Source of the DNA: Acidimicrobiia bacterium
GTDB taxonomy: Bacteria > Actinomycetota > Acidimicrobiia > Acidimicrobiales > SZUA-35
Assembly (NCBI GenBank): GCA_029857855.1
Contig: JAOUGG010000014.1
Coordinates: forward strand, 1-13,569
Length of the DNA: 13,569 bases
Reading direction: 5' to 3'
In this document: positions 1-7,862 of the stretch, one piece after another
How positions within the stretch are numbered: the stretch's first letter is position 1
How the letters are laid out: every line of letters starts with the position of its first letter
Position numbers and translations under genes: made by a program
The notes under the pieces: generated by a model
Database searches by the model: none
Seen by the model: the letters and a program-made list of their open reading frames with translations, nothing else
What the model was told of the DNA's origin: nothing

Positions 1-2
1 GG

Positions 3-1145
3 CCCTACACGATGCGTCTCGTCTCGGAGGTGCTGTCGTCGAACGGTTCCACCTCGATGGCATCGGTCTGCGGTTCGTCGCTGTCGCTCATGGACGCCGG
101 TGTGCCGATCAAGGCCGCCGTGGCCGGTATCGCCATGGGTCTCGTCTACGCCGAGGGCAAGTACACCACCCTGACCGACATCCTCGGAGCCGAGGACGCC
201 TTCGGTGATATGGACTTCAAGGTGGCCGGCACGTCCGACTTCGTCACCGCCCTCCAGCTCGACACCAAGATCGACGGCATTCCCGCCGAGGTCCTGGCCG
301 ACGCGCTGAACCAGGCCAAGGAAGCCCGGATGCAGATCCTCGACGTGATGGCCAAGGCCATCCCGGCTCCCCGCGACGACGTGCGTGAGGGTGCCCCGAA
401 GATCATCAGCTTCGAGATCCCGGTCGACAAGATCGGCGAGGTCATCGGCCCGAAGGGCAAGGTCATCAACTCGATCCAGTCCGAGACCGGCGCCGACATC
501 TCCGTCGACGACGACGGCCAGGTCGGCATGGTCTCCATCGCCGCCACCGACCGCGAGGTGGTCGAGGAGGCCGAGCGTCAGATCCGTCTGATCCTCGACC
601 CGCCGACCGCCGATGTGGGTGAGACCTACAGCGGTCGTGTGGTCAACATCACCAAGTTCGGTGCGTTCGTCAACATCCTTCCCGGCCGTGACGGCCTGCT
701 CCACATCTCGAAGATCGGGCAGGGCAAGCGGATCGACCGGGTCGAGGACGTGCTCGAACTGGGCCAGGAGATCGACGTCGTGGTCGAGGACATCGACCCC
801 AACGGCAAGGTCTCGCTGAAGATCGCCGGTGACGACAACGACTACACCGGTGGTGGCGGTCGCGGTGGCGACCGTGATCGTGGCGACCGCGGTGGCCGTG
901 GTCGTGGCGACCGTGACCGCGGTGATCGTGGTCGCGGCGACCGTGGCGACCGTGGCGCTCGGAGCCGATCCAACGACGATTCCAACGGCAGCGGCGACGA
1001 CAACGTCGCGACGTTGTCCTTCGAGGAGGACTTCGAGCCCGAGGGTTTCGGTGAGTTGGGCCCCGAGGGCGCAGCCGTCGTTCCCGACGATGACAACCGG
1101 AATCGCGGCCGCCGTGGCCGGGGCCGGGGTCGCAGCCGCAGCTAG
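3..1145 (+). CDS. pnp: Polyribonucleotide nucleotidyltransferase (PNPase), 3' part, with Arg/Gly/Asp-rich tail
   Basis: PNPase is a cytoplasmic phosphorolytic 3'-5' exoribonuclease of mRNA turnover. The gene is cut by the left window edge: the frame is open from base 3 and the Met at 12 is internal (the [11 protein letters not shown] and [21 protein letters not shown] stretches belong to the second RNase PH core domain). The core is followed by a KH domain (about 399-600, with the GPKG loop at 447-458) and an S1 domain (about 615-829, [15 protein letters not shown] and DGLLHISKI). Beyond S1 lies an unusual tail of about 100 residues (840-1142): RGD/RGG/RDRGD repeats, an acidic linker ([13 protein letters not shown]) and a last Arg/Gly cluster. 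KH-S1 order and spacing are normal for the family; the tail is the odd part and is probably disordered and RNA-binding. Stop TAG at 1143. The family call is secure; the tail's role is inference. Confidence 0.97.
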   Translation, partial: PYTMRLVSEVLSSNGSTSMASVCGSSLSLMDAGVPIKAAVAGIAMGLVYAEGKYTTLTDILGAEDAFGDMDFKVAGTSDFVTALQLDTKIDGIPAEVLADALNQAKEARMQILDVMAKAIPAPRDDVREGAPKIISFEIPVDKIGEVIGPKGKVINSIQSETGADISVDDDGQVGMVSIAATDREVVEEAERQIRLILDPPTADVGETYSGRVVNITKFGAFVNILPGRDGLLHISKIGQGKRIDRVEDVLELGQEIDVVVEDIDPNGKVSLKIAGDDNDYTGGGGRGGDRDRGDRGGRGRGDRDRGDRGRGDRGDRGARSRSNDDSNGSGDDNVATLSFEEDFEPEGFGELGPEGAAVVPDDDNRNRGRRGRGRGRSRS

Positions 1146-1192
1146 CTGTTCAACAGCCTTCAGGCGGGCGTTGCCGCCGAATCCAACCTAAC

Positions 1193-1235
1193 GTGAGCGT
1201 AGGGCTCGGGCTTCGTGCCCGGGCCCTACGCTTAT
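1193..1235 (+). terminator. Strong hairpin between pnp and dapB, terminator-like
   Basis: The left arm 1197-1211 pairs with 1217-1231 over 15 bp (one G-T wobble, at 1206/1222) around a 5-nt loop, ttcgt (1212-1216). Pairing continues outward for four more pairs (1193-1196 with 1232-1235, two of them wobbles). The stem is very GC-rich and is followed only by a short ttatt stretch. It could be an imperfect intrinsic terminator for pnp or an RNA-stabilising 3' end. It ends about 21 nt before the dapB start, just upstream of the dapB ribosome binding site. Confidence 0.6.
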
Positions 1236-1256
1236 TCCCGGAGAAGGAGTGCCACC

Positions 1257-2057
1257 ATGCCGATTCGTGTTGGAGTGTTCGGAGCCGGAGGGCGGATGGG
1301 AAAGTCGGTGGCGCACGCCATCTCGTCAGCCGAGGGGCTCGATCTCGTTTCCGCAGTCGACCCGTCGTTCGAAGGTATCAACGTCGGCGAGGTCACCGGC
1401 GTCAGCGGAAAACACTTCTCGGTCGTCTCCTCACCCGAGTCGTTGGTGGTCGGTGGGGAGCCGGAGGTCGACGTGATGGTCGATTTCACCCACATCGACG
1501 CCGCCCGGCGCAACCTCGAGTTCTGCGCCGATCACGGCATCCACGCAGTCGTCGGCACCTCCGGCTTCACCGAGGCCGACTACGGCCTGATCCGTGAGCG
1601 GTTCACCAAATCGAACTGCCTGATCGCCCCGAACTTCGCCATCGGTGCGGTGCTGATGATACGTTTCGCCGAGCTGGCGGCGCCGTACTTCGACACGGCG
1701 GAGATCATCGAGCTGCACCACGACGGCAAGATCGATGCGCCCAGCGGCACGGCGGTCTCGACCGCCGAACGTATGGCCGCGGCCAGTGATGAATGGGCCG
1801 CCGACCCGACCCGATCGGAGACCATTACGGGGGCCCGCGGCGCCAAGGGTCCGCTCGGGATCCCGATCCATTCGGTACGTATGCGGGGGATGGTGGCCCA
1901 CCAGGAGGTTCTGCTGGGGACGATGGGCCAGACCTTGCAGCTGCGTCACGACTCCTACGACCGCTCGTCGTTCATGCCCGGCGTGATCCTGGCGGTGCGC
2001 CGGATCGCCGAGGTCGCGGGACTAACCGTCGGACTCGACCGGATCCTCGACATCTAG
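1257..2057 (+). CDS. dapB: 4-hydroxy-tetrahydrodipicolinate reductase
   Basis: DapB reduces 4-hydroxy-tetrahydrodipicolinate with NAD(P)H, the step after DapA in lysine and meso-diaminopimelate synthesis. The protein is 266 aa, a normal family length. It has an N-terminal Rossmann motif GAGGRMG (residues 9-15), the DFTH segment (77-80), GTSGF (100-104) and the dihydrodipicolinate reductase signature HHDGKIDAPSGTA (154-166), with its catalytic His pair and Lys. I chose the ATG at 1257 because GGAGAAGGAG (1240-1249) sits 7 nt upstream and the Rossmann strand begins immediately. A GTG at 1215 in the same frame lies inside the upstream hairpin and would add 14 unconserved residues. The last 36 bp overlap the convergent membrane-protein gene. 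dapA lies 2.3 kb downstream on the same strand. Confidence 0.97.
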   Translation: MPIRVGVFGAGGRMGKSVAHAISSAEGLDLVSAVDPSFEGINVGEVTGVSGKHFSVVSSPESLVVGGEPEVDVMVDFTHIDAARRNLEFCADHGIHAVVGTSGFTEADYGLIRERFTKSNCLIAPNFAIGAVLMIRFAELAAPYFDTAEIIELHHDGKIDAPSGTAVSTAERMAAASDEWAADPTRSETITGARGAKGPLGIPIHSVRMRGMVAHQEVLLGTMGQTLQLRHDSYDRSSFMPGVILAVRRIAEVAGLTVGLDRILDI

Positions 2058-2765
2058 CTCTCCCTGGTCGTCGAGATCACCGTTGTCGTAGGACGGTTCC
2101 CCGTCGGCATCGTCGCGGGTCAGCTCCATCAACGCCTGGGTTTCGCCGTGACCGCTGAAGAACTCGTTGTAGACGCTCCAGACCACGGCGATGGCCGAAA
2201 TGATGAAGATCTGGATGCGGTATTCGGCGATGAACCCGCCGACGCCCTGGAGCGGTGACTCGAAAACCTCGCCCACCTGGCGAATCAGAACCAGGCGGGC
2301 GATGGTGCCGGTGATATTGAGGGCGATGAACGGCAGGAGGCGCACGCCCGTGGCCGCCGACATCGCGCAGATGATGTTGTTGGGCATCAGGAAGATCAGC
2401 GGATAGGCGATCTTGCGGAAGTACTTCTTGCCGTCGCGGATGAGCGGTCCGTAGGTCTTGCTCCGCCTCTCGGTCCAGGCGATGGCCCGGTCGCCGTACC
2501 AATACCCCAGCAGATAGTAAACCGGGTCGGACGCCACGAGTCGGGCGAAGCCGACCGCATAGTAGGTGAAGGCGTCGAGATAGATGGTGGTGAGGGTGAG
2601 GATACGGTTTCGCGGATTCAGTGCGATGAGCAGGGCCGGGTGGCGGTCGAACCACAGGGCCGTGTTGAGATCGCCGATGATGGCGGCGACCTGGGTGATG
2701 ACGACGTAGCCGACGACGAAACGCACGATCCACTTACCCGGCGGCTGACCTCGCTCCAATCTCAC
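2022..2765 (-). CDS. VTT/DedA-like integral membrane protein
   Basis: The product is about 247 aa and rich in hydrophobic segments: roughly residues 13-31, 60-77, 120-137, 141-160 and 184-200. A middle region, YLLGYWYGDRAIAW followed by YPLIFLMPNNIICAMSAATG and a Gly/Arg-containing helix, resembles the VTT (SNARE-associated Golgi/DedA) fold, whose members include lipid scramblase or flippase-like transporters. The RHPALLIALNPRNR stretch near residue 41 recalls a DedA-like subgroup. The C-terminal 40 residues are strongly acidic and probably cytoplasmic. The frame stays open upstream to 2984, but that part overlaps the divergent SURF1 gene and is low-complexity. GTG at 2765 (or TTG at 2759) therefore fits better, although neither has a clear Shine-Dalgarno sequence. 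Family assignment is moderate; substrate unknown. Confidence 0.7.
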   Translation of the reverse strand: MRLERGQPPGKWIVRFVVGYVVITQVAAIIGDLNTALWFDRHPALLIALNPRNRILTLTTIYLDAFTYYAVGFARLVASDPVYYLLGYWYGDRAIAWTERRSKTYGPLIRDGKKYFRKIAYPLIFLMPNNIICAMSAATGVRLLPFIALNITGTIARLVLIRQVGEVFESPLQGVGGFIAEYRIQIFIISAIAVVWSVYNEFFSGHGETQALMELTRDDADGEPSYDNGDLDDQGELDVEDPVESDG

Positions 2766-2831
2766 GACTCGCAGTCTCGCAGGATCCGGCGGCAAAAACT
2801 CCCCGCTACCGTTGGGCGCACTGTGCCCTCC

Positions 2832-3608
2832 GTGACCTCTCCCGCTCGACCCGACGACACCGGCTTGGACGCCGATGCCGACTGGTCGTTTGCCCGACGA
2901 CCGTTCTGGCTGTTCTCGCACGCCTTCGCTCTGTCGGTGGTTTTCCTGTTCGTGGTGCTCGGGTTCTGGCAGCTGAGCCGCCACGAGGAGCGGAAGGCCT
3001 CAAACGCCGTCATTGCCGAGCGGCTGGCCGCGGAACCTCTCGAGATCGCAACGGTCGACGACCTGGAGGGCGATCCCGCCGACTTCGACTACCGACCGGT
3101 CTCGGTTTCCGGAACGTTCGTCGACGACGACTTCGTTCGGGTGGTCAACCGGTCCCAGGGCGGCGTGGCCGGCGAGTATGTCGCCGGCGTCGTCGAGCTG
3201 CCGGACGGCTCCCTGGTGGCCGTGAACCGCGGCTTCGTGCCGTCGAACGCCGACCCGGCCATACGGCCGGCGCCCGATGGGGTGGCAACCGTGACCGGCT
3301 GGTTGCGCCCGTCGGTGGACAAAGGACGTTTGGGGGCCGACGACACCGGTCGGGGAGACCTTGTGCCCCGGATGAACACCGATGATCTGGCCGCCCGGCT
3401 TGGGCGTGAGCTTCCCCCTCTGTGGGTGCAGGTTTCCAGCGAGGGACCGCTCGCCGGTGGCTCGACCGCGCAGTTTCCGGATCCGGTGCCCTTGCCTGAG
3501 CTCGATGACGGTCCCCACCTCGGCTACGCGGCGCAGTGGTTCATCTTCGCCACCCTGGGGGTGCTGTTCTACGGCGCACTGCTCCGGCGCAACTCGAGAA
3601 CCAGATGA
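2832..3608 (+). CDS. SURF1-family cytochrome c oxidase assembly protein
   Basis: SURF1-like proteins help assemble the haem/copper centre of terminal oxidases at the membrane. From the GTG at 2832 the product is 258 aa with the classic two-helix layout. There is an N-terminal transmembrane helix at about residues 28-48 that runs into the hallmark GFWQLSRHEERK, then a soluble domain with PVSVSGTF and AVNRGFVP, and a C-terminal helix starting at YAAQWFIFATLGVLFYGALL. The frame is open upstream to 2640, but that stretch is antisense to the divergent membrane-protein gene and lacks family character. GTG at 2823 is an alternative start; no strong ribosome binding site is visible for either. The stop codon overlaps the next gene's ATG (ATGA at 3605-3608), so the two are translationally coupled. 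Confidence 0.88.
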   Translation: MTSPARPDDTGLDADADWSFARRPFWLFSHAFALSVVFLFVVLGFWQLSRHEERKASNAVIAERLAAEPLEIATVDDLEGDPADFDYRPVSVSGTFVDDDFVRVVNRSQGGVAGEYVAGVVELPDGSLVAVNRGFVPSNADPAIRPAPDGVATVTGWLRPSVDKGRLGADDTGRGDLVPRMNTDDLAARLGRELPPLWVQVSSEGPLAGGSTAQFPDPVPLPELDDGPHLGYAAQWFIFATLGVLFYGALLRRNSRTR

Positions 3609-4399
3609 GCGTTGGTGGTCTCCGCCTGCTGACCCTGCACGGGCTTCGCCTCGTGGGGCTGGCCACCGCCGACGCGGTGGCCGAGATCCATGGTCTCGAT
3701 CCCGGTGCCGTCTCCGAGCAGCTGGAAACGCTGCGCATCGAGGGCCTCGTGGCCCCGGCCCGGGGTGGCGGTGGCCGATGGACGGTCACCGACGTGGGCC
3801 GCCGCCACGGCGAGGACCTGTTGGCTCGTGAACTCGCCGCCGTCTCGACCGACGATGGCGCCTCCGGCCGCTCGGTGGCGACAGCTGCGTATCACCGCTT
3901 CCTCGATCTCAATCAGCAGTTGCTTAGCGTCTGCACGGACTGGCAGATCCTCGACCGGGACCCGGTGGTGTTGAACGATCACAGCGACCCGGCCCACGAC
4001 AGCGCCGTGATCGCCGCCCTCGGGGAAATCGACGACCGTATTGGGCCCGTGTGTGCTGAACTGGAGGCCATGCTGACCCGCTTTGGTCGGTACCGTCCGG
4101 GGTTCACCGAAGCGCTGCGGCGCCTTCGCCGGGGGGAAACCGACTGGCTGACGAAGCCGACGATTTTGTCCTACCACACCCTGTGGTTCCAACTTCACGA
4201 GGATCTACTCGCTACGCTCGGATTGGAGAGGGCCGCTGAAACCGCCAGGTTGAACGGCGAACCGACCATCGAGCGCCCGCAAGGGAATCCCGAGGCGAAC
4301 CCCGGGATGCGGCCGCAAGCGCGATCGGGCCGGCCAATCCCGGCTCGACCGGGCCATCCCGAATCCCCGCTCATCGAAACCCCGAAAGACTCATCATGA
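3605..4399 (+). CDS. Winged-helix (MarR-like) regulator with actinobacterial effector domain
   Basis: This 264-aa soluble protein has an N-terminal winged helix-turn-helix at about residues 5-75: LRLVGLATADAVAEIHG, then a recognition helix region near GAVSEQLETLRIEGLVAP, and a wing GGGGRWTVTDVGRR. The middle domain (about 96-210) carries TDWQ, LNDHSDPAHDSAVI and YHTLWFQLHEDLLATLGLER. I associate these with a group of actinobacterial regulators sometimes linked to pyruvate phosphate dikinase genes. That link is from memory and the ligand is unknown. The last 50 residues are Pro/Arg/Gly-rich and look disordered. It begins inside the SURF1 stop codon, and its own stop overlaps the dapA ATG (ATGA at 4396-4399). 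It is therefore co-transcribed with a lysine gene and could regulate the operon. Confidence 0.75.
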   Translation: MSVGGLRLLTLHGLRLVGLATADAVAEIHGLDPGAVSEQLETLRIEGLVAPARGGGGRWTVTDVGRRHGEDLLARELAAVSTDDGASGRSVATAAYHRFLDLNQQLLSVCTDWQILDRDPVVLNDHSDPAHDSAVIAALGEIDDRIGPVCAELEAMLTRFGRYRPGFTEALRRLRRGETDWLTKPTILSYHTLWFQLHEDLLATLGLERAAETARLNGEPTIERPQGNPEANPGMRPQARSGRPIPARPGHPESPLIETPKDSS

Positions 4400-5316
4400 C
4401 ATCCGACGCGGCATCACCGTCCACTCGCCCTCGAGCTCTGTTCGGGCCGGTCCTCACCGCGATGGTGACACCATTCGACGACAACGGCGACCTCGATCTC
4501 GACCGGGCCCAGAATCTGGCCCGCCATCTGGTGGCCAACGGCAACGACGGCGTGGTGGTGGCCGGCACAACCGGCGAATCGCCCACGATCTCCTATGACG
4601 AGCAGCGGGAACTCACCGTCGCGGTCCGGGAGGCCATCCCCGATCACACCCTCGTCGCCGGGGCCGGTAGCAACGACCTGCGCACCGCCATCAAGAACAC
4701 CCACATGGCGAACGAGGCCGGCGCCGATGGCATTCTCGCCGTCACCCCGTACTACAACCGCCCGTCGCAGGCCGGCATCGAGGCCCACTTTCGGGCTTCG
4801 GCGGCCGAAACCGACCTTCCGGTGATCCTCTACGACATTCCGATTCGGACCGGTCGCAAGATCTCCGACGAGGTGCTGCTGAGACTGGCCGAGGTCGACA
4901 ACATCGTGGCGGTCAAGGATGCGGCCGGCAATCCGGGCGCGTCGGCCCGGATCATCGCCAAAACCGACCTGCAGTACTACTCCGGCGACGACGGGTTGAC
5001 CCTGCCGCTACTGGCGGTGGGGGCCGTTGGCGTCATCGGGGTGGCCACCCACTGGGTAGGCCGGGAGATGGCCGACATGATCGCCGCCTACACCGACGGC
5101 AAGGTGGCGGAAGCCCAACGGCTCAACGCCCTGATGCTGCCGTCCTTCGCCTACGAAACGGGGGACCTCGCCCCCAACCCGGTGCCGACCAAGGCACTGA
5201 TGAACCTGATCGGAGTCCCTGTGGGACACTGTCGACTGCCCATGGGCCCCGCGCCCGACAACCAGGACGATCTTGCTCGAGCGGTTCTCGCCGATCTCGG
5301 GCGGAGCGTGTCCTGA
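4396..5316 (+). CDS. dapA: 4-hydroxy-tetrahydrodipicolinate synthase
   Basis: DapA condenses pyruvate with aspartate semialdehyde, the committed step to lysine and diaminopimelate. The product is 306 aa and a TIM-barrel aldolase of the DapA/NAL family. Visible elements are GTTGES (57-62, the substrate-carboxylate loop), VTPYYNRPSQ with the proton-relay Tyr at 120, YDIPIRTG with Arg 151 and the Schiff-base Lys 174 in VAVKDAAGN. These match the E. coli residues Thr44/45, Tyr133, Arg138 and Lys161, and separate DapA from sialate lyases. The ATG lies within the preceding stop codon. Its upstream ribosome site is weak, so translation is probably coupled. The stop overlaps the RNase J start by one base (TGATG). 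A dapA-RNase J pair is a common actinobacterial arrangement. Confidence 0.97.
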   Translation: MTSDAASPSTRPRALFGPVLTAMVTPFDDNGDLDLDRAQNLARHLVANGNDGVVVAGTTGESPTISYDEQRELTVAVREAIPDHTLVAGAGSNDLRTAIKNTHMANEAGADGILAVTPYYNRPSQAGIEAHFRASAAETDLPVILYDIPIRTGRKISDEVLLRLAEVDNIVAVKDAAGNPGASARIIAKTDLQYYSGDDGLTLPLLAVGAVGVIGVATHWVGREMADMIAAYTDGKVAEAQRLNALMLPSFAYETGDLAPNPVPTKALMNLIGVPVGHCRLPMGPAPDNQDDLARAVLADLGRSVS

Positions 5317-6998
5317 TGGCCGCTCCCGTTCGCATCTCCTTCCTTGGCGGTCTCGGTGAGATCGGCCGCAACTGTGCCGCCATCGAGGTCGATGGCCGCA
5401 TCATGCTCATCGACTGCGGGCTCATGTTCCCCGAGGCCGATCATGCCGGCGTCGACATCATCCTGCCCGACTTCACGTACCTGCGGGAGAACGCCCATCG
5501 GATCGAGGGCGTGGTGGCCACCCACGGTCACGAGGACCACATCGGCGCCCTCAGTTTCCTGCTCGAGGAGATGCCGCTGCAGGTCATCGGCTCGCCGCTG
5601 ACCATCGGCATGGCCAAGGGTCGAATCGGGGAGCGGGGCGTGCTCGACCAGGCGACCTTCATCGAGGTGAGCGACAACGACCGCATCCAGGTCGGACCGT
5701 TCGACATGGAGTTCTTCCCGGTCACCCACTCGGTGCCACACGGCTTCGCCACCGCCTTCCACACACCACAGGGCGTCATCCTGCACAGCGGCGACTTCAA
5801 ACTCGACATGACACCGGTCGATCAGCGCCTCACCGATCTGGCCGGCCTGGGCCACCTGGCCAAGGACGACGGCATTCGGCTGTTCCTCTGCGATTCGACC
5901 AACGCCGAGTCGGCCGGTTTCTCCGAGTCCGAGACCTCGATCGGTCAGTCGCTCCAGGATCTCTTCCGGGCCCGGGAAGGTCGGCGATTGATCATCGCCT
6001 GCTTCGCCAGCCACATCCATCGGGTGCAGCAGATCGCCGATGCCGCCATCGCCACCGGCCGGACGATCGCCACCATGGGCCGCTCGATGAACTCCAACGT
6101 GGCGCTGGCCCGCCAGATGGGCCTGCTGCACATCCCCGACGCCAAGCTTCGGGCCATCGAGGATGTCGACGACGTTCCCGACGGTGACCTCTGCGTCATC
6201 TCCACCGGCTCCCAGGGCGAGCCGCTCTCGGCGCTGGCCCGTATGGCCAACGGCGAGAACCGCTGGCTGTCGGTCCACGAGGGCGACTGCGTGATCCTGT
6301 CGTCGCATCCGATTCCCGGCAACGAATCCAGCGTGTCCCGGGTGATCGACGGCCTGATCCGCCGGGGCGCCGAGGTGGTGCACTCGGGGATCGCCAGGGT
6401 CCACGCCACCGGCCACGCCAAGGCCGAAGAGCTGCGGGTCATGCACTCGATCGTGCAACCCGAGTGGTTCATTCCAGTCCACGGCGAGTACCGCCACATG
6501 GCCGAACACGCACGGTTGGCCGCCGGAATGGGCCAGCCTGCCGACAAGATCATGGTGTGCTCCGACGGTGACTCGGTGATCCTTACCGACGAGGGCCTTC
6601 GCCGAGGCGAGGAGATCCCGGCCGACTACATCTACATCGCCGGGTCGATCGGACCCCTGGACCACAGCGTGCTCATCGATCGCCGCATCCTCGGTCAGGA
6701 GGGTTTCGTCGGCATCATCGTGCCGATCTCGATCGTCGGAGCCTCGGCCGAGCTGCTCCGCGAACCGGAGATCGTAAGCCGTGGTTGGGTCGAGGGCGAC
6801 GAAGGCGATCTGCTCCGCAAGGAAGCGACGCTGGCCGTCCGGGAGGCGGTGGAGCAGGCGCTGGCCGACGGCAAACGTGGCCGCGACGAGATCGAACGCA
6901 TCGCCCGCCGGGCGGTCGGCCGCTTCATCAACCGGCGAACCAAACTCCGACCGATGGTGGTTCCAGTCGTGCTCGGCGCCCACGAAAGCGGCAAGTAG
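5316..6998 (+). CDS. rnj: Ribonuclease J
   Basis: RNase J is a cytoplasmic metallo-beta-lactamase/beta-CASP nuclease with 5'-3' exonuclease and endonuclease activity in RNA maturation and decay. The product is 560 aa, normal for the family. It shows FLGGLGEIGRN at residues 9-19, the zinc motif HGHEDH at 70-75, VTHSVPHG and HSGDFKLD as further metal-site segments, and STGSQGEP in the beta-CASP part. The late motif ATGHAKAEEL with IPVHGEYRH completes the catalytic core, and a C-terminal domain rich in charged residues follows (EGDEGDLLRKEATLAVREAVE). The start at 5316 overlaps the dapA stop, with GGAG 9 nt upstream. With PNPase also encoded in this window, two major RNA-decay enzymes flank the lysine genes. 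Confidence 0.96.
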   Translation: MAAPVRISFLGGLGEIGRNCAAIEVDGRIMLIDCGLMFPEADHAGVDIILPDFTYLRENAHRIEGVVATHGHEDHIGALSFLLEEMPLQVIGSPLTIGMAKGRIGERGVLDQATFIEVSDNDRIQVGPFDMEFFPVTHSVPHGFATAFHTPQGVILHSGDFKLDMTPVDQRLTDLAGLGHLAKDDGIRLFLCDSTNAESAGFSESETSIGQSLQDLFRAREGRRLIIACFASHIHRVQQIADAAIATGRTIATMGRSMNSNVALARQMGLLHIPDAKLRAIEDVDDVPDGDLCVISTGSQGEPLSALARMANGENRWLSVHEGDCVILSSHPIPGNESSVSRVIDGLIRRGAEVVHSGIARVHATGHAKAEELRVMHSIVQPEWFIPVHGEYRHMAEHARLAAGMGQPADKIMVCSDGDSVILTDEGLRRGEEIPADYIYIAGSIGPLDHSVLIDRRILGQEGFVGIIVPISIVGASAELLREPEIVSRGWVEGDEGDLLRKEATLAVREAVEQALADGKRGRDEIERIARRAVGRFINRRTKLRPMVVPVVLGAHESGK

Positions 6999-7002
6999 AT
7001 CC

Positions 7003-7815
7003 ATGACCGACCGGTTCGGTATGCATCCCGAGGTGCTGGGGACCGAGGCGATCGCCCGGTTCACCCGGCACCTGGTCGAGCTGGCCGACCCGGAGCGACT
7101 CGATCGTCCGGTCGAAACCTGTGGCGACTGGACGATGGCCGACCTGATCTGGCATCTCACCGAGGTTCAGTCGTTCTGGGCGTGGATCATCGAGAACCGA
7201 CCGGCGCCGGTGGAGGCGGCGGTGATGCCCGATCGAGCCGTGCCGGCCGCGTTGCGGGCACAGCTGATCGACGCCAATGATCGCCTGTGCGGAGCCCTCG
7301 ATAAGGCCCCGTTCGACGATCCGACCTGGACCTGGCACCCGGAGCACAAGACGGTCGACTTCAGTATCCGCCGCCAGACCCATGAGGCGTTGATCCACTG
7401 CTTCGACGCGGTGCTGGCCACCGGCGGTCCCGCCCCCGATGTCGGGTCCCTGCTGGCCGCCGACGGATTCGACGAGCTGGTCACCGTCATGGCCGGGGGA
7501 GTACCGGAGTGGGCCGACCACAAGCCGGGGGACCGCCTGCTCGGTGTCCACGCCGTCGACACCGGCGACCGCTGGCTGTTGGACTTCGGCACGATCAGCG
7601 GTCGCTCACCCAGGGGTACCGACTACATCGACGAGCCGACGATCGTCGTGGTCGATCCCGAATCGAGTCCGACCCCGTCAGCCGAGCTCAGCGGTCCGGC
7701 GCTCGATCTGAATCTGTGGGCCTGGGGTCGCGGCCCGATCGACGGGCTGACGATTCACGGCGACGACGACCTGGTCGCTTCGCTGCGAACGTTGATCATC
7801 GATTCGACTCAGTGA
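7003..7815 (+). CDS. Maleylpyruvate isomerase-like (DinB/MDMPI fold) metal-dependent protein
   Basis: This 270-aa protein has an N-terminal DinB/MDMPI-type helical bundle, with DWTMADLIWHL near residue 42 and RRQTHEALIH near residue 123, and a C-terminal domain of the kind found in actinobacterial maleylpyruvate isomerase family proteins. His51, Glu128 and His132 have the sequence arrangement of the zinc ligands I recall for the Corynebacterium enzyme (H-x(n)-E-x3-H). The metal site therefore looks intact. Family members often use mycothiol, the actinobacterial thiol, but most are uncharacterised and the exact substrate cannot be read here. The ATG at 7003 is 4 nt after the RNase J stop, with GGCAAG upstream. 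A second ATG at 7021 is possible. It is probably the last gene of the SURF1-to-RNase J transcript. Confidence 0.8.
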   Translation: MTDRFGMHPEVLGTEAIARFTRHLVELADPERLDRPVETCGDWTMADLIWHLTEVQSFWAWIIENRPAPVEAAVMPDRAVPAALRAQLIDANDRLCGALDKAPFDDPTWTWHPEHKTVDFSIRRQTHEALIHCFDAVLATGGPAPDVGSLLAADGFDELVTVMAGGVPEWADHKPGDRLLGVHAVDTGDRWLLDFGTISGRSPRGTDYIDEPTIVVVDPESSPTPSAELSGPALDLNLWAWGRGPIDGLTIHGDDDLVASLRTLIIDSTQ

Positions 7816-7862
7816 TCGCCGGCGCACGCCGTGCGTCCGCTCTGGCGGTCGATGAGGTTTCG

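Noticed and set aside
829..1191. Second frame over the PNPase tail, rich in Val/Ala/Thr
   Set aside because: A low-complexity by-product of the repetitive Arg-Gly-Asp codons in the pnp frame.
5151..7160. Very long open frame on the minus strand opposite RNase J and dapA
   Set aside because: It is antisense to two unmistakable genes; its composition (His/Asp/Gly-rich, no domains) is what a G/C-biased gene gives on the opposite strand.
7816..7862. Two small hairpins between the convergent MDMPI-like and crotonase genes (around 7821-7848)
   Set aside because: Stems of 4-7 bp without T-runs; too weak to call a terminator.
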